DNA of 64,000 nt from Micrococcales bacterium (GCA_016703125.1 JADJCR010000004.1:186001-250000); one strand, 5' to 3'. Positions 17,825 through 25,927 are shown, counted from the first letter of the stretch. The notes: a model not told the origin generated them from the sequence alone. Made by a program: numbers and translations.

Positions 17825-18502
17825 TCAGAATCCCAACGGAATCTGGAGCGACACCCATCCGATGACTGTGGGCGATTCAGGGGTGTCGTGTCGTGGCCGT
17901 GGGCGGTAGAGGGAACCAATGGCCAGGCGCACAATCTGGCGTCGAGGCAACTCCCACCAAGTGACTCGGAGCGTTGCTTCGCTCTTGGCTGCCTCTACCA
18001 GTTCCGACCACTGGTCTTCGTGCTCCAATTGCAGGATGTCGGGCCGATCCACCGCCTGGCTGCTAGGACTCAGAATGAGCAACGGCTCATCTCGACCCTT
18101 GATGGTCAAGACCAGTAGTCGATCCCTGCCGCCTTCGATCAGAGCTTGAATCTCAGCCGTCTCCACCGTGCCGTGGTACGGGGTGGGTGCAGGGCGGTCC
18201 CAAGATGGTGCATGGAGTTGCGCTACAAGGGGGCTGTACTTCTGCTCCAGCATCTTCTTGCGTTCCTCGAGCCACATCATGTGTGACTGAATTCGGGCCT
18301 GTGCCTTCTGCGCTATCGCCGCCTCCTTGTCTCTGCATAGCAACGAGACGACATCATCAGGGCACACCGGGTTGTCAAGGACCGCCAGTTTGGCCGAGGT
18401 GTTGGCGTTCTTCGCCAAGCGTCTGAGGTGGGCCTCATCCATGGAGACACGGATCTTCTTGATGTGCTCCGGCTCAGCATCGTTTGGTCGGGCGCCCTTC
18501 AT
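17825..18502 (-). CDS. Hypothetical protein with variant-leucine-repeat-like N-terminus, partner of the NO VEIN-like protein
   Basis: A 225-residue soluble protein. Residues ~12-65 (HLRRLAKNANTSAKLAVLDN and onward) have the spacing of short variant leucine-rich/HEAT-like helical repeats, where 'Asn-x-x-Thr' precedes 'Leu-x-x-L'. The C-terminal ~130 residues contain a beta-rich segment (RDRLLVLTIKGRDEPLLIL), with no family recognised. The start ATG 18502 has GGAGGGG 6-9 nt upstream; the longer frame to 18625 lacks such a site. It is same-strand and upstream of the giant ATPase gene, so co-transcription is likely. A role as adaptor or sensor is speculation. Confidence 0.7.
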   Translation of the reverse strand: MKGARPNDAEPEHIKKIRVSMDEAHLRRLAKNANTSAKLAVLDNPVCPDDVVSLLCRDKEAAIAQKAQARIQSHMMWLEERKKMLEQKYSPLVAQLHAPSWDRPAPTPYHGTVETAEIQALIEGGRDRLLVLTIKGRDEPLLILSPSSQAVDRPDILQLEHEDQWSELVEAAKSEATLRVTWWELPRRQIVRLAIGSLYRPRPRHDTPESPTVIGWVSLQIPLGF

Positions 18503-18711
18503 GCTTTCCCCTCCACAATCCAACGGGCCGTAACACCTATGCGTGGGTCTACACGGTAACCCCGCCAACACCTCGGACGACCCTCCAATCGCGGCCTCAC
18601 CTGATAGGTGGCCGCTCATGTTCACGATCTGGAGCTTGGAGAGCCGCGTGAGATGGATGCCTTGCTAGAGCAATCGCCGATTTCTGGGAAGGGGGACTCA
18701 CCAGCCTCTCG

Positions 18712-18771
18712 AGGAAGGTGCCCCACGGCTATCGGTGTCATGCGAACACGGGTGTGGCATTGCCCCTCTGA
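18712..18771 (+). repeat. msrA-tail direct repeat B (cassette boundary)
   Basis: Sixty bases read in frame as R-KVPHGYRCHANTGVALPL-stop, a complete MsrA C-terminal tail without the rest of the gene. Codon choices differ from copies A and C, so it came from a different msrA allele or species. It marks the boundary between the NO VEIN cassette and the toxin-antitoxin cassette. Confidence 0.8.
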
Positions 18772-18779
18772 TTCGAGGC

Positions 18780-19109
18780 CTATGTCATTTCGGCGAGTAG
18801 CCGCCGAATCGTCGCTTCGAAGGCGGGCAGATCGTTGTCGATCGTGGCCGCGATCATGTCGCGATCGATGAACGTGTAGCCGTGAGCGATCCGATTCCGC
18901 GTGGCCCAAATGAGCGGCCAATCCTCGCCGAAGGCATCGGCCCGTACGTCGACCGTGACGTTGGCAACCGCCTCGATGGCCGCTGCCAGGCGCAGACAGA
19001 CCGCATCGGCGACCGTCTGATCATCCAGGTCGCGCCGCGCCTGATGGTCTCGCAGTACCTCCAGGTGACTCAGTGCATCGGCGAGGAGTTGCCGGTCGCT
19101 GCGACTCAC
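18780..19109 (-). CDS. hepT: HepT-like HEPN ribonuclease toxin
   Basis: A 109-residue all-helical HEPN protein of the HepT/DUF86 type. It carries the RNase signature R-x4-H-x-Y: Arg71-Asn72, His76 and Tyr78 in RNRIAHGY. Family members cleave RNA (for example tRNA) and are silenced when the partner nucleotidyltransferase adds AMP to the motif tyrosine. Its start overlaps the antitoxin stop by 4 bp (19106-19109). It is the second gene of a pair that makes up almost the whole of cassette 2, ending 8 bp from msrA-tail repeat B. Confidence 0.9.
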   Translation of the reverse strand: MSRSDRQLLADALSHLEVLRDHQARRDLDDQTVADAVCLRLAAAIEAVANVTVDVRADAFGEDWPLIWATRNRIAHGYTFIDRDMIAATIDNDLPAFEATIRRLLAEMT

Positions 19110-19600
19110 AGCGGTATCGCCTGGTCTGTGACCTCTTCTCGGAGATGGCGACGTAGCCCGGAGTCGGGCACCACTTCCACCCGCTCCCCCAAGACGTCCG
19201 AAAGGCTGCGCTCGAGCCGCGCAAGATCTAGGAGGGAAGCCCCCTGATGCGCTGTGACAAGCAGATCAACATCGGAGTCCGGCCCATCGTCGCCGCGAGC
19301 CACACTCCCGAAAATGCGCACATCAGAGAAACCCGCCTCCCGGGCGATCCGCAGAATCTCAGAACGCTTACCAGCGACAACACGTCCCCTGAGCGACGTC
19401 GGCTGGAATCTCAACAGCCGGGCCACCTCCGGCTGACTCCGGCCGACACACTCGCCGATCTGACGCTGGCTCAATCCCGCCGCAGCCCCCCTGCGCACCG
19501 CATCAACCAACACCGAGCGAGACTCTCGGTGCAACTCATCGCTGCGAAGCGCAGCTCTCCGCAGCTCGACGCGCAGCCGTTCTTCCACTTCACTGGTCAC
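19106..19600 (-). CDS. mntA: MntA-like minimal nucleotidyltransferase antitoxin with N-terminal helix-turn-helix
   Basis: A 164-residue protein. Residues ~41-68 (AGLSQRQIGECVGRSQPEVA) form a helix-turn-helix. Residues ~90-164 are a minimal nucleotidyltransferase with the full GSx10DxD motif: Gly98-Ser99 and Asp110-Val-Asp112. In characterised pairs such enzymes AMPylate HepT and neutralise it. The HTH fusion suggests the antitoxin also binds the operon promoter, which would couple autoregulation to neutralisation. The start is taken as 19600, where the frame opens. It is the first gene of the pair; the promoter should lie at 19601-19650. Confidence 0.88.
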   Translation of the reverse strand: MTSEVEERLRVELRRAALRSDELHRESRSVLVDAVRRGAAAGLSQRQIGECVGRSQPEVARLLRFQPTSLRGRVVAGKRSEILRIAREAGFSDVRIFGSVARGDDGPDSDVDLLVTAHQGASLLDLARLERSLSDVLGERVEVVPDSGLRRHLREEVTDQAIPL

Positions 19601-19650
19601 AACTCGATAGTACGACCTATCGGCCTCCGCAGCCAGTTGCCACCAGCGCC

Positions 19651-19710
19651 CACAAGGTCGAGCGCGGTTACCGGTGTCACGCGAACACGTGTGTGGCGTT
19701 GCCGCTGTAG
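19651..19710 (+). repeat. msrA-tail direct repeat C (right island end, probable original msrA tail)
   Basis: Sixty bases read HKVERGYRCHANTCVALPL-stop. The first ~21 bases match the genuine msrA at 11051-11071 with a single difference, unlike copy B. Two replacements (His to Arg, Gly to Cys) suggest decay without selection. It is best explained as the displaced original 3' end of msrA. Confidence 0.8.
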
Positions 19711-19884
19711 CACCTCCCCGGCGCGTTCGGTGGGGTTCATGCAGTTCGGTGGGTTCGTCGTCGCCTGAGCATCAGCCAACTACATGAGCCCCATCCAACG
19801 CGCCTAGGCGCAGCGAGGGGCCACCAGAAGTAGGCCGCGATATGGGCGACCCTCTCGATCACCGCTGTTCGCGGACGCCTCTCG

Positions 19885-20064
19885 ATGTCAGTCACGGACT
19901 TTCCCACAAGGTGCCCCCACTGCGGCGGCCCACGCCAAGACGGACGTGCCGTTGCCTCTGTTACCCGCTGCGAGGTCGGCAAGACCGCACGGCTTGACGA
20001 GGTGCAGCGGCGCACCGAAGATGCCAGACGGTTAACCGTCAAGGCCGAGGCCCCCGTGGGGTAG
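19885..20064 (+). CDS. Small ORF with a CxxC knuckle, unknown
   Basis: A 59-codon frame begins MSVTDFPTRCPHCGGPRQDG and ends VKAEAPVG. Cys10 and Cys13 form a CPHC knuckle, and one more Cys (Cys35) follows. The C-terminal half is highly charged and helical-looking. There is no good ribosome site. It sits in the 368-bp space between msrA-tail repeat C and the hydrolase gene, where I see nothing else. It may be a small zinc-ribbon protein or the remnant of a larger gene. Confidence 0.3.
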   Translation: MSVTDFPTRCPHCGGPRQDGRAVASVTRCEVGKTARLDEVQRRTEDARRLTVKAEAPVG

Positions 20065-20078
20065 CACCACTGGCGCGG

Positions 20079-20984
20079 TCAGGCGCGCGATGCCCTGTCG
20101 GCGTTCGCCCGGACCTGCTGTGCCACGGTCTCCCAGAGTGGAGAGGGGATGTCGTGGCCAGCCCCGTGGAGAATCACGAAGCGCGCGTCAGGAATGCTGT
20201 GTGCGGTTCGCCGACCGGCGCTGACCTTGACGATGGGGTCCTCGTCGCCGGCAAGCACGAGCGTCGGGGCCTTCAGACGGGACAGCTTGGAGCCATGCCA
20301 CTGTGCGCCGATCTGCCGGCTTTGCGCTTTGGTGTCGCGAGGCCCACTGTCGACCTGCTGCTCGATCCGTGCCCGGGCGGCTGGCTCATCGAAGGGATAC
20401 GTCTTCGAGGCGACACCGCGGGCCACTGCCATACTCGCCGCGATGTCGCCTTCCCGACCCTCGGGGACCTTCATGCGTGCCAGTTTCGCGAGCAGGCCGA
20501 ACCGCAGGTAGCGCATCACGCCCAGGCCGGACACGTCGCTGGGAACAGCCCCCGACGACACCACCGAACGCACCTGCTCGGGGTGGCGCAACGCTATCCG
20601 CTGCGCGATCGTGCCTCCCAGCGAGTGACCGAAGATATGTGCGCTGTCCCAGCCCAGCTCGTCCATGACGGCCACAGCGTCGTCGGTCATGTCCTCGGCG
20701 GTGTAGGCCTCACCCTGCTTGCCGAACAACGCGGCAAAGGGGTTGGCCGTACTGGCATCGGGCATGCGGTCGGATTCGCCGGCATCCCGCTGGTCGTATC
20801 GAACCACCTGGAAACCCTGGTCTGCGAACGCCTCACACAATCCCATCGGCCACCAGAAGCGGGAAGTTCCCAGGCCCATGACCAGCAACAAGGGTTCGCC
20901 GTCTCCCTCGAGGCGGTCGTAAGCGATCCGTACCCCGTCGTTCTGCGCGTAGGCAGTGGGGGTCCAAGTGGCCACAGTCCGCAT
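20079..20984 (-). CDS. Alpha/beta hydrolase (esterase/haloperoxidase-like)
   Basis: A 301-residue alpha/beta-hydrolase: LLLVMGLGTS oxyanion strand, VVRYDQRDAGESD, nucleophile Ser121 in FGHSLGG, acid in LAGDEDPIV and His in HGAGHDI. The layout matches the YbdG/haloperoxidase-esterase group; the substrate is unknown. ATG 20984 directly abuts a GGAGG, which is too close, so GTG 20975 (Val4) could be the real start. The gene is divergent from a TetR regulator with only 40 bp between, so it is probably that regulator's target. Confidence 0.85.
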   Translation of the reverse strand: MRTVATWTPTAYAQNDGVRIAYDRLEGDGEPLLLVMGLGTSRFWWPMGLCEAFADQGFQVVRYDQRDAGESDRMPDASTANPFAALFGKQGEAYTAEDMTDDAVAVMDELGWDSAHIFGHSLGGTIAQRIALRHPEQVRSVVSSGAVPSDVSGLGVMRYLRFGLLAKLARMKVPEGREGDIAASMAVARGVASKTYPFDEPAARARIEQQVDSGPRDTKAQSRQIGAQWHGSKLSRLKAPTLVLAGDEDPIVKVSAGRRTAHSIPDARFVILHGAGHDIPSPLWETVAQQVRANADRASRA

Positions 20985-21024
20985 CCCTCCGGGTGATATT
21001 TGTTTACATCGTACGCTTATTGCT

Positions 21025-21654
21025 ATGAGCCCACGCCGGAGACCGGGGCGCCCCGCGCTCATCTCGCGCGCGGACGTGGTGCGGACAGCCTGCGCAATCG
21101 CCGACCTCAGCGGCGTACCCGCCGTTTCGATGCGCGCGGTGGGCATGAAACTGGGCGTGGCCCCCATGGGTCTGTACCGGCATATCGCCGACAAGAAGGC
21201 ACTTCTCGAGGCCATGGTGGAACTCGTGGCCGCGGAGTACGACCTGGACACCTTGCCGGGAACGTGGCGCGAAGGTCTTGTTGCGTTGGCACGACAACAG
21301 AAGTCGATCATCGAACGCCACCCGTGGCTGCCTGAACTCACATCCCGCTACCACCCGCTGGGCCCCGCGACCCTGGCGTATGTGGAACGTGCACTGCAGC
21401 TCTTCGAACAGGCTGGGACGCCCCGCGCTTCGCTGCTCGAAACCGTGGGCCTCTTCAACGGCCTGGTGACGGCCCTGGTCGTGGCGGCAACCACGCCGAC
21501 CAGGAGTGTGGACGAGGCACGCCAACGCGAACTCGAAACACTGCTCAGCTTCGGGCAGTACCCGATCTTCACCGCGCTCGCCGGCCAGCCCCACCTCGAC
21601 CTCGATCAGGAATTCGACAGACTCGTGCTTCGGGTCATCGACGGACTCGCGTGA
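21025..21654 (+). CDS. TetR/AcrR-family regulator (TetR_C_1 type)
   Basis: A 209-residue regulator. The N-terminal basic arm (SPRRRPGRP) precedes the TetR helix-turn-helix, VSMRAVGMKLGVAPMGLYRHI (~34-54), and a helical ligand domain of the tetracycline-repressor-like group follows. ATG 21025 is chosen by the usual N-terminus; there is no clear ribosome site, so a leaderless transcript is possible. The 40-bp divergent spacer with the hydrolase (20985-21024) is AT-rich and is the likely operator. The inducer is unknown. Confidence 0.9.
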   Translation: MSPRRRPGRPALISRADVVRTACAIADLSGVPAVSMRAVGMKLGVAPMGLYRHIADKKALLEAMVELVAAEYDLDTLPGTWREGLVALARQQKSIIERHPWLPELTSRYHPLGPATLAYVERALQLFEQAGTPRASLLETVGLFNGLVTALVVAATTPTRSVDEARQRELETLLSFGQYPIFTALAGQPHLDLDQEFDRLVLRVIDGLA

Positions 21655-21667
21655 CGCACTCCCCGCC

Positions 21668-22786
21668 TCAACCCAGCGCGACCACCAGCTTCAGCACCTC
21701 GCGAGGGTCGTTGAGCCGGTCGCCATAGGCCTCGCGGATCTGGCCCATGCGGTACCGCACGGTCTGCGGGTGTACGAACAGGTCGGCGGCGACGGCGTCG
21801 CGGCGGCCCGCGTGCAACAGCCACGATCGCAGGGTTTCCATCAGCCGCTCATTGCCCGCCAGCGGCTCGAGCACCTGAGCGCGCAGATCCTCCCTGGCCG
21901 CCGCCGAGAGGATGAGCTCCACGAGATGTGCGTCAGTGTCCAGCGGCCGATCCGCGACCAGACTTGCCAGAACTCGGGCCCGCTCGTAGGACAAGTGCGC
22001 GTGGCGCCATGGCACGGTCGACCCGATCACTGCATCCGTGCCGGCGACCGCCCCCACCAGGGCGGCCCGCGAGACATCCGGAACGAGAACAGCCACCACC
22101 TCGTCCAGCGCCACTTGCACCGAGTCCGGGTACGTCACCAGCACCGACTGCGCGTGGCGCTGATCGAGCAGCACGCACGTCAGCGTCGCGGGGGCGGTCC
22201 AACGGGCGCGTTCGATCTGACCCTCGCTGACCTCGCCGGCAAGCAACGCGCGCGCCAGGTCCTCCCGATGGCGTTCGCGCGTCTGCGTCTCGGCAGCGTA
22301 GCCCTCCACACTGGCCGCCGACAGTTGCTCGTTGTACGCGAAGATGAGCGCCGCGAGTTGCGCCATCTGCGTGGCGTCCAGGCCGTACCCCAGTGCGAGC
22401 GCCGAGACCTCCTGCCAGTGCACGCCGGTCCCGACCTGGTAGGCGGTCAGAAGGGCGCCGATCCCCCGGCGCCGACGGGCTTCCGTGCGCCCGAGGTAAT
22501 GGGCGGCGCGCGTGATCCGCTTGAGGGAGGCCTCCTCCGGGCTGGTCAGCAGGCGCGCGAACTCCTCGAACGCGATGCGCACCCCCGACTGCAACTCCTC
22601 GCGATAGGGGTCGCGGGTGGCCGGGGCGTAGGCAGGCACCTGGGCTGCCACGGTCGCGACGGTGATCTCGGCGACCTGCGGTGTCTGGTCGCGGATCGCG
22701 AGCACCAAGGCAGCGGGCAGATCTGGGATGTCCAGGGTGTTTGTTCGCACAGAACAATCATGACTCGTCTTCCTGATCTGACGCAT
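21668..22786 (-). CDS. PucR/CdaR-type helix-turn-helix regulator
   Basis: About 372 residues. The C-terminal ~55 residues (LLHAGRRDAVAADLFVHPQTVRYRM and following) are the PucR C-terminal HTH. The central part has a GGDEF-like PucR fold, with LTCVLLD and LAGEVSEGQIE, and the N-terminal ~160 residues are helical. Such regulators control purine, diacid or amino-acid catabolism. The start is not certain: ATG 22786 or GTG 22750. It is divergent from the GNAT gene. No catabolic operon adjoins it, so the target is open. Confidence 0.85.
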   Translation of the reverse strand: MRQIRKTSHDCSVRTNTLDIPDLPAALVLAIRDQTPQVAEITVATVAAQVPAYAPATRDPYREELQSGVRIAFEEFARLLTSPEEASLKRITRAAHYLGRTEARRRRGIGALLTAYQVGTGVHWQEVSALALGYGLDATQMAQLAALIFAYNEQLSAASVEGYAAETQTRERHREDLARALLAGEVSEGQIERARWTAPATLTCVLLDQRHAQSVLVTYPDSVQVALDEVVAVLVPDVSRAALVGAVAGTDAVIGSTVPWRHAHLSYERARVLASLVADRPLDTDAHLVELILSAAAREDLRAQVLEPLAGNERLMETLRSWLLHAGRRDAVAADLFVHPQTVRYRMGQIREAYGDRLNDPREVLKLVVALG

Positions 22787-22822
22787 CTATTGCTTGTGCA
22801 GGATCGCTGTCACGCTGAAGAC

Positions 22823-23344
22823 ATGACAACGACAACCACCTACTCTGCCGAAGGCACCCTCGCACATGGCCTGCGGGTCGCGGTGCGCCCGATGCAGCCG
22901 TCCGACCGGCCGGAAGTGATCTCCGGCTTCCAGCAACTGTCCGAGGAATCCAGGTACCGGCGCTTCATGACCGGCAAGCCGCGCCTGACCGCCGGGGACA
23001 TCCGTCAGCTCTTCGACACTGACGAACTCGCGATGCTCTTGGTCTGGCCGCGCACGTCATGCGATGACATCATCCTGGGAATCGCCCAGGCCATTCGGCT
23101 ACCCGAGGACGCCTCCGCCGCGGAGTTCTGCATCATCCTTGCCGACGAGATCCAGGGCCAGGGCGCCGGCCGCCTGCTCACAGCGGCCCTCGCCCGCGAG
23201 GCCAAGGCCGCCGGCATCACCCACTTCACCGGGTACATGCTGGCCGACAACGAGGCGCCTGCGCGCCTGCTGCGGGGCGTCGGCACCACCGAGTTGGACG
23301 TCATCGAGCGGACGACGCGGAACATGAGGGTGAGGCTGGCGTGA
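22823..23344 (+). CDS. GNAT-family N-acetyltransferase
   Basis: A 173-residue acetyltransferase. The acetyl-CoA site is IILADEIQGQGAGRLLTAAL (motif A, Q/RxxGxG/A), and the N-terminal RVAVRPMQPSDRPEV is the usual first strand. It resembles the Pat-type protein acetyltransferase domain (RYRRFMTGKPRLT), but lacks the cAMP-binding domain seen in mycobacterial Pat. Acceptor unknown. ATG 22823 is the only reasonable start. It is divergent from the PucR regulator. Confidence 0.88.
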   Translation: MTTTTTYSAEGTLAHGLRVAVRPMQPSDRPEVISGFQQLSEESRYRRFMTGKPRLTAGDIRQLFDTDELAMLLVWPRTSCDDIILGIAQAIRLPEDASAAEFCIILADEIQGQGAGRLLTAALAREAKAAGITHFTGYMLADNEAPARLLRGVGTTELDVIERTTRNMRVRLA

Positions 23345-23392
23345 CGGTGGGTCCCGCCGATGCCAGCGTCGCACTGGCGGCGCGCGCTGGGT

Positions 23393-23467
23393 GAGGGCGT
23401 TAGTGATCGGCACAGACGGGAGTGATGGAACCGGGTTGGAACTCTCCCATCTGTACGTGTCTCTCCC
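23393..23467. repeat. Nested-hairpin intergenic repeat, copy 4
   Basis: It has CAGACGGGAG pairing with CTCCCATCTG around GGAACCGGGTTGGAA, and outer arms ending in TACGTGTCTCTCCC. Those arms are the reverse complement of the start of the 46.6-kb copies, so the copy lies in opposite orientation to them. It fills the convergent gap between the GNAT and alcohol dehydrogenase genes. Confidence 0.8.
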
Positions 23468-23489
23468 CCCTTGACCCGGCGCGCACCGC

Positions 23490-24506
23490 TCAGGGCCGCA
23501 GCAGCGTCTTGATGGCGCGACGCTCGTCCATCGCTGCATAACCCTCCGCCGCCTCGTCCAGCGGCAGTTCCAGGTCGAAGACCCTGCCCGGGTTGATCTG
23601 CCTGGTCCAGATCAGGTCGATGAGTTCGGGCAGGTATTGGCGCACCGGGGCGGGACCGCCATGCAGGTGGATGTGCGAGAAGAACAACGCCTCGCCCGGC
23701 AGGCTCACGTCATGGGCGACCCCGACGAAACCGACGTGCCCGCCAGGGCGCGTGGCGCCGATCGCCTGCATCATCGACTCCTGCGTCCCGACCGCCTCGA
23801 CCACCGAGTGCGCGCCGAGGCCCCCGGTGAGTTCCTTGATCCGGGCCACACCCTCGTCACCGCGTTCCACGACGATGTCCGTGGCACCAAACTCCTCGGC
23901 CAGGCGTTGACGGGGTTCGTGGCGGCTCATGGCGATGATTCGCTCTGCGCCCATCTGCCTTGCGGCCAGCACCCCGAGCAGGCCGACGGCCCCGTCGCCG
24001 ACGACGGCCACCGTCTTGCCCGGTCCGGCCTGCGCCGCCACCGCTCCGAACCAACCGGTGCCGAGGACGTCCGAGGCGGCCAGCAGACTCGGCACCAGAT
24101 CGTCGTCCGGCAGCCCCGGGGTGGCGACGAGCGTGCCGTCGGCCAGTGGCACGCGCAGGTACTCGGCCTGCGAACCCCCAACGGGTTTGCGGTTGACGCA
24201 GGAACTCTGGTAGCCCGACCGGCAGATCTCGCAGGTGTTGTCGGAGGCGAGGAACGACCCGATGACGAACTGTCCGGGCGCGATGTCCGTGACTGCCTCC
24301 CCGACCTCCTCGACGATGCCGCAGTACTCGTGACCCATCGGGGTCGGCCTGCGCACCTGGTCGATGCCGCGATAGGGCCAGAGATCAGAGCCACACACGC
24401 ACGCGGCCGCCAACCGGATGATCGCGTCGGTGGGCTCGCGCAGCGCCGACCGGTCACGGTCCTCCACGCGGATGTCGCGGGGGCCGTACAGAACTGTTGC
24501 TCGCAT
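23490..24506 (-). CDS. Zinc-dependent alcohol dehydrogenase family protein
   Basis: A 338-residue MDR enzyme. Catalytic-zinc ligands lie in VCGSDLW (Cys) and MGHEYCG (His-Glu), the structural-zinc loop is CEICRSGYQSSC, and the Rossmann motif VAVVGDGAVGLLG binds NAD(P). It oxidises alcohols or reduces aldehydes; substrate unknown. ATG 24506 is chosen because AGGAG lies 8 nt upstream; the frame continues to 24689 without such a site. It is monocistronic and divergent from the MBL-fold hydrolase across a 458-bp spacer. Confidence 0.92.
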   Translation of the reverse strand: MRATVLYGPRDIRVEDRDRSALREPTDAIIRLAAACVCGSDLWPYRGIDQVRRPTPMGHEYCGIVEEVGEAVTDIAPGQFVIGSFLASDNTCEICRSGYQSSCVNRKPVGGSQAEYLRVPLADGTLVATPGLPDDDLVPSLLAASDVLGTGWFGAVAAQAGPGKTVAVVGDGAVGLLGVLAARQMGAERIIAMSRHEPRQRLAEEFGATDIVVERGDEGVARIKELTGGLGAHSVVEAVGTQESMMQAIGATRPGGHVGFVGVAHDVSLPGEALFFSHIHLHGGPAPVRQYLPELIDLIWTRQINPGRVFDLELPLDEAAEGYAAMDERRAIKTLLRP

Positions 24507-24964
24507 GGCTGGACTCCTCATCGCTGACACAGGCCCCCGGTCGTGGCACCTGCCATCAAAGCGCGGATCGCACGCCGCGTCGAGCCAGGCGGACCCGCGG
24601 AGCAGTGGGCTGCGCAGAGCTTGGACAGCGTGCTCGGGGTCAGCATTCCCGACGCCGACGGTGGGAGCCAGTGGGCCAACGGGCGGCATGGCCGCTGGCG
24701 CCGCCTTCCACGTCTGGACCTGGGCAAGCGCCGGGAGTCGTTCGGGTCACTTCGAGCCGTCATTCGCGGGCGTCCGCAAGTGGTCGTGACAACCCGCCAG
24801 AGGCGGTTGCGCCTCCAACTTCACCCGCTCCTCACCGCGACACACCACGGCACTCCAGCTTGAAGGTCGAACTGAAGGCTTGTCCCCCAACAACACGCCG
24901 GGACGGCCCATGGTTCGCGGCCTCTGGAACGAACACCGGTCGGGTCCCGCCTACTGTGAGAGCC
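24507..24964. other. Intergenic region without a recognised gene
   Basis: 458 bp lie between the divergent alcohol dehydrogenase and MBL genes. Several frames stay open (for example plus-strand 24543-24863), as expected at this GC content, but none has a ribosome site, a recognisable motif or consistent codon pattern. It probably holds both promoters and possibly a decayed gene. Confidence 0.45.
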
Positions 24965-25927
24965 ATGCGCGTGAAGTGGGGTCGCCCGTCGCTCGCGGAC
25001 AAACGCGTCGCCTTCGACGTGCCGGGGGCTGATGGCGACGTGGGCGTTACGTTCGTCGGCGTCTCCACGCTGCTGTTCCGCGACACCGACACCTGCGTGC
25101 TCTTCGACGGCTTCTTCTCACGGCCCTCGCTGCTGAGGGTTGGAGCGGCGAGACTGCGACCCGACGAGACGAGGATCGCCTCGGCCATGACGCGTCTGGG
25201 CCTGACGTTCAACGGCAGCCCCGGCCGACGTCTGAACGCGATCCTGCCGGTACACACCCACTACGATCACGTGCTGGATTCCGCAGTTGTGGCCCGGGGG
25301 ACCGGCGCCCGCCTGATCGGTGGCGAGTCTGCGGCGAACGTCGGGCGCGGCGCCGGACTTCCGGAGGAGTCCCTACGCATCGCGTCAACGGGCGACTCCG
25401 TCGGTGTCGGTGACTTCACCTTGACACTGATCGCCTCCGCGCACTGCCCACCCGACAGGTACCCGGGCGAGATCACAGCTCCCCTGGTCACTCCGGCCCG
25501 AGTGAGCGCCTACCGCTGCGGCGAGGCCTGGTCGGTCCTGGTGGATCATGCGGGCGGCCGGAAGGCGCTGGTGCAGGGCAGTGCGGGTTACGTCCGCGGC
25601 GGCCTCGCCGGCAAGTCGGCCGACGTCGCCTATCTGGGCATCGGGCAACTGGGCGTCAACCCCGAGAACTACATCCGCGAGTACTGGCAGGAGACCGTGA
25701 GAACGGTCGGAGCGCGTCGCGTCGTCCTGACCCACTGGGACGACTTCTTCCGGCCGCTGGATCGCCCCTTGCGCGCTCTGCCCTACGCCGGAGACGACTT
25801 GGACAAGACACTGCAGATCTTCGGGGAACTTGCCGACGAGGACGCGGTGACCCTGCACTTCCCCAGCATCTGGCGGCACGAGGATCCCTGGCGCGGCCTG
25901 GCGCCGACGCGGACGGCCGATAAGTAA
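24965..25927 (+). CDS. MBL-fold metallo-hydrolase
   Basis: A 320-residue metallo-beta-lactamase-fold protein. It has the metal motif HTHYDH (HxHxDH, ~residue 98), then LIASAHCPP as the third metal-His region, and LTHWDDFF near the end. It fits the UlaG/RomA-like group, typically acting on lactones or phosphodiesters; the substrate is unknown. ATG 24965 begins the conserved region. It converges with the small DUF2892 gene of the copper locus. Confidence 0.82.
   Translation: MRVKWGRPSLADKRVAFDVPGADGDVGVTFVGVSTLLFRDTDTCVLFDGFFSRPSLLRVGAARLRPDETRIASAMTRLGLTFNGSPGRRLNAILPVHTHYDHVLDSAVVARGTGARLIGGESAANVGRGAGLPEESLRIASTGDSVGVGDFTLTLIASAHCPPDRYPGEITAPLVTPARVSAYRCGEAWSVLVDHAGGRKALVQGSAGYVRGGLAGKSADVAYLGIGQLGVNPENYIREYWQETVRTVGARRVVLTHWDDFFRPLDRPLRALPYAGDDLDKTLQIFGELADEDAVTLHFPSIWRHEDPWRGLAPTRTADK

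Noticed and set aside
24543..24863. 106-codon plus-strand ORF in the alcohol dehydrogenase/MBL spacer
   Set aside because: It has no ribosome site or motif, and competing frames are equally open at this GC content.
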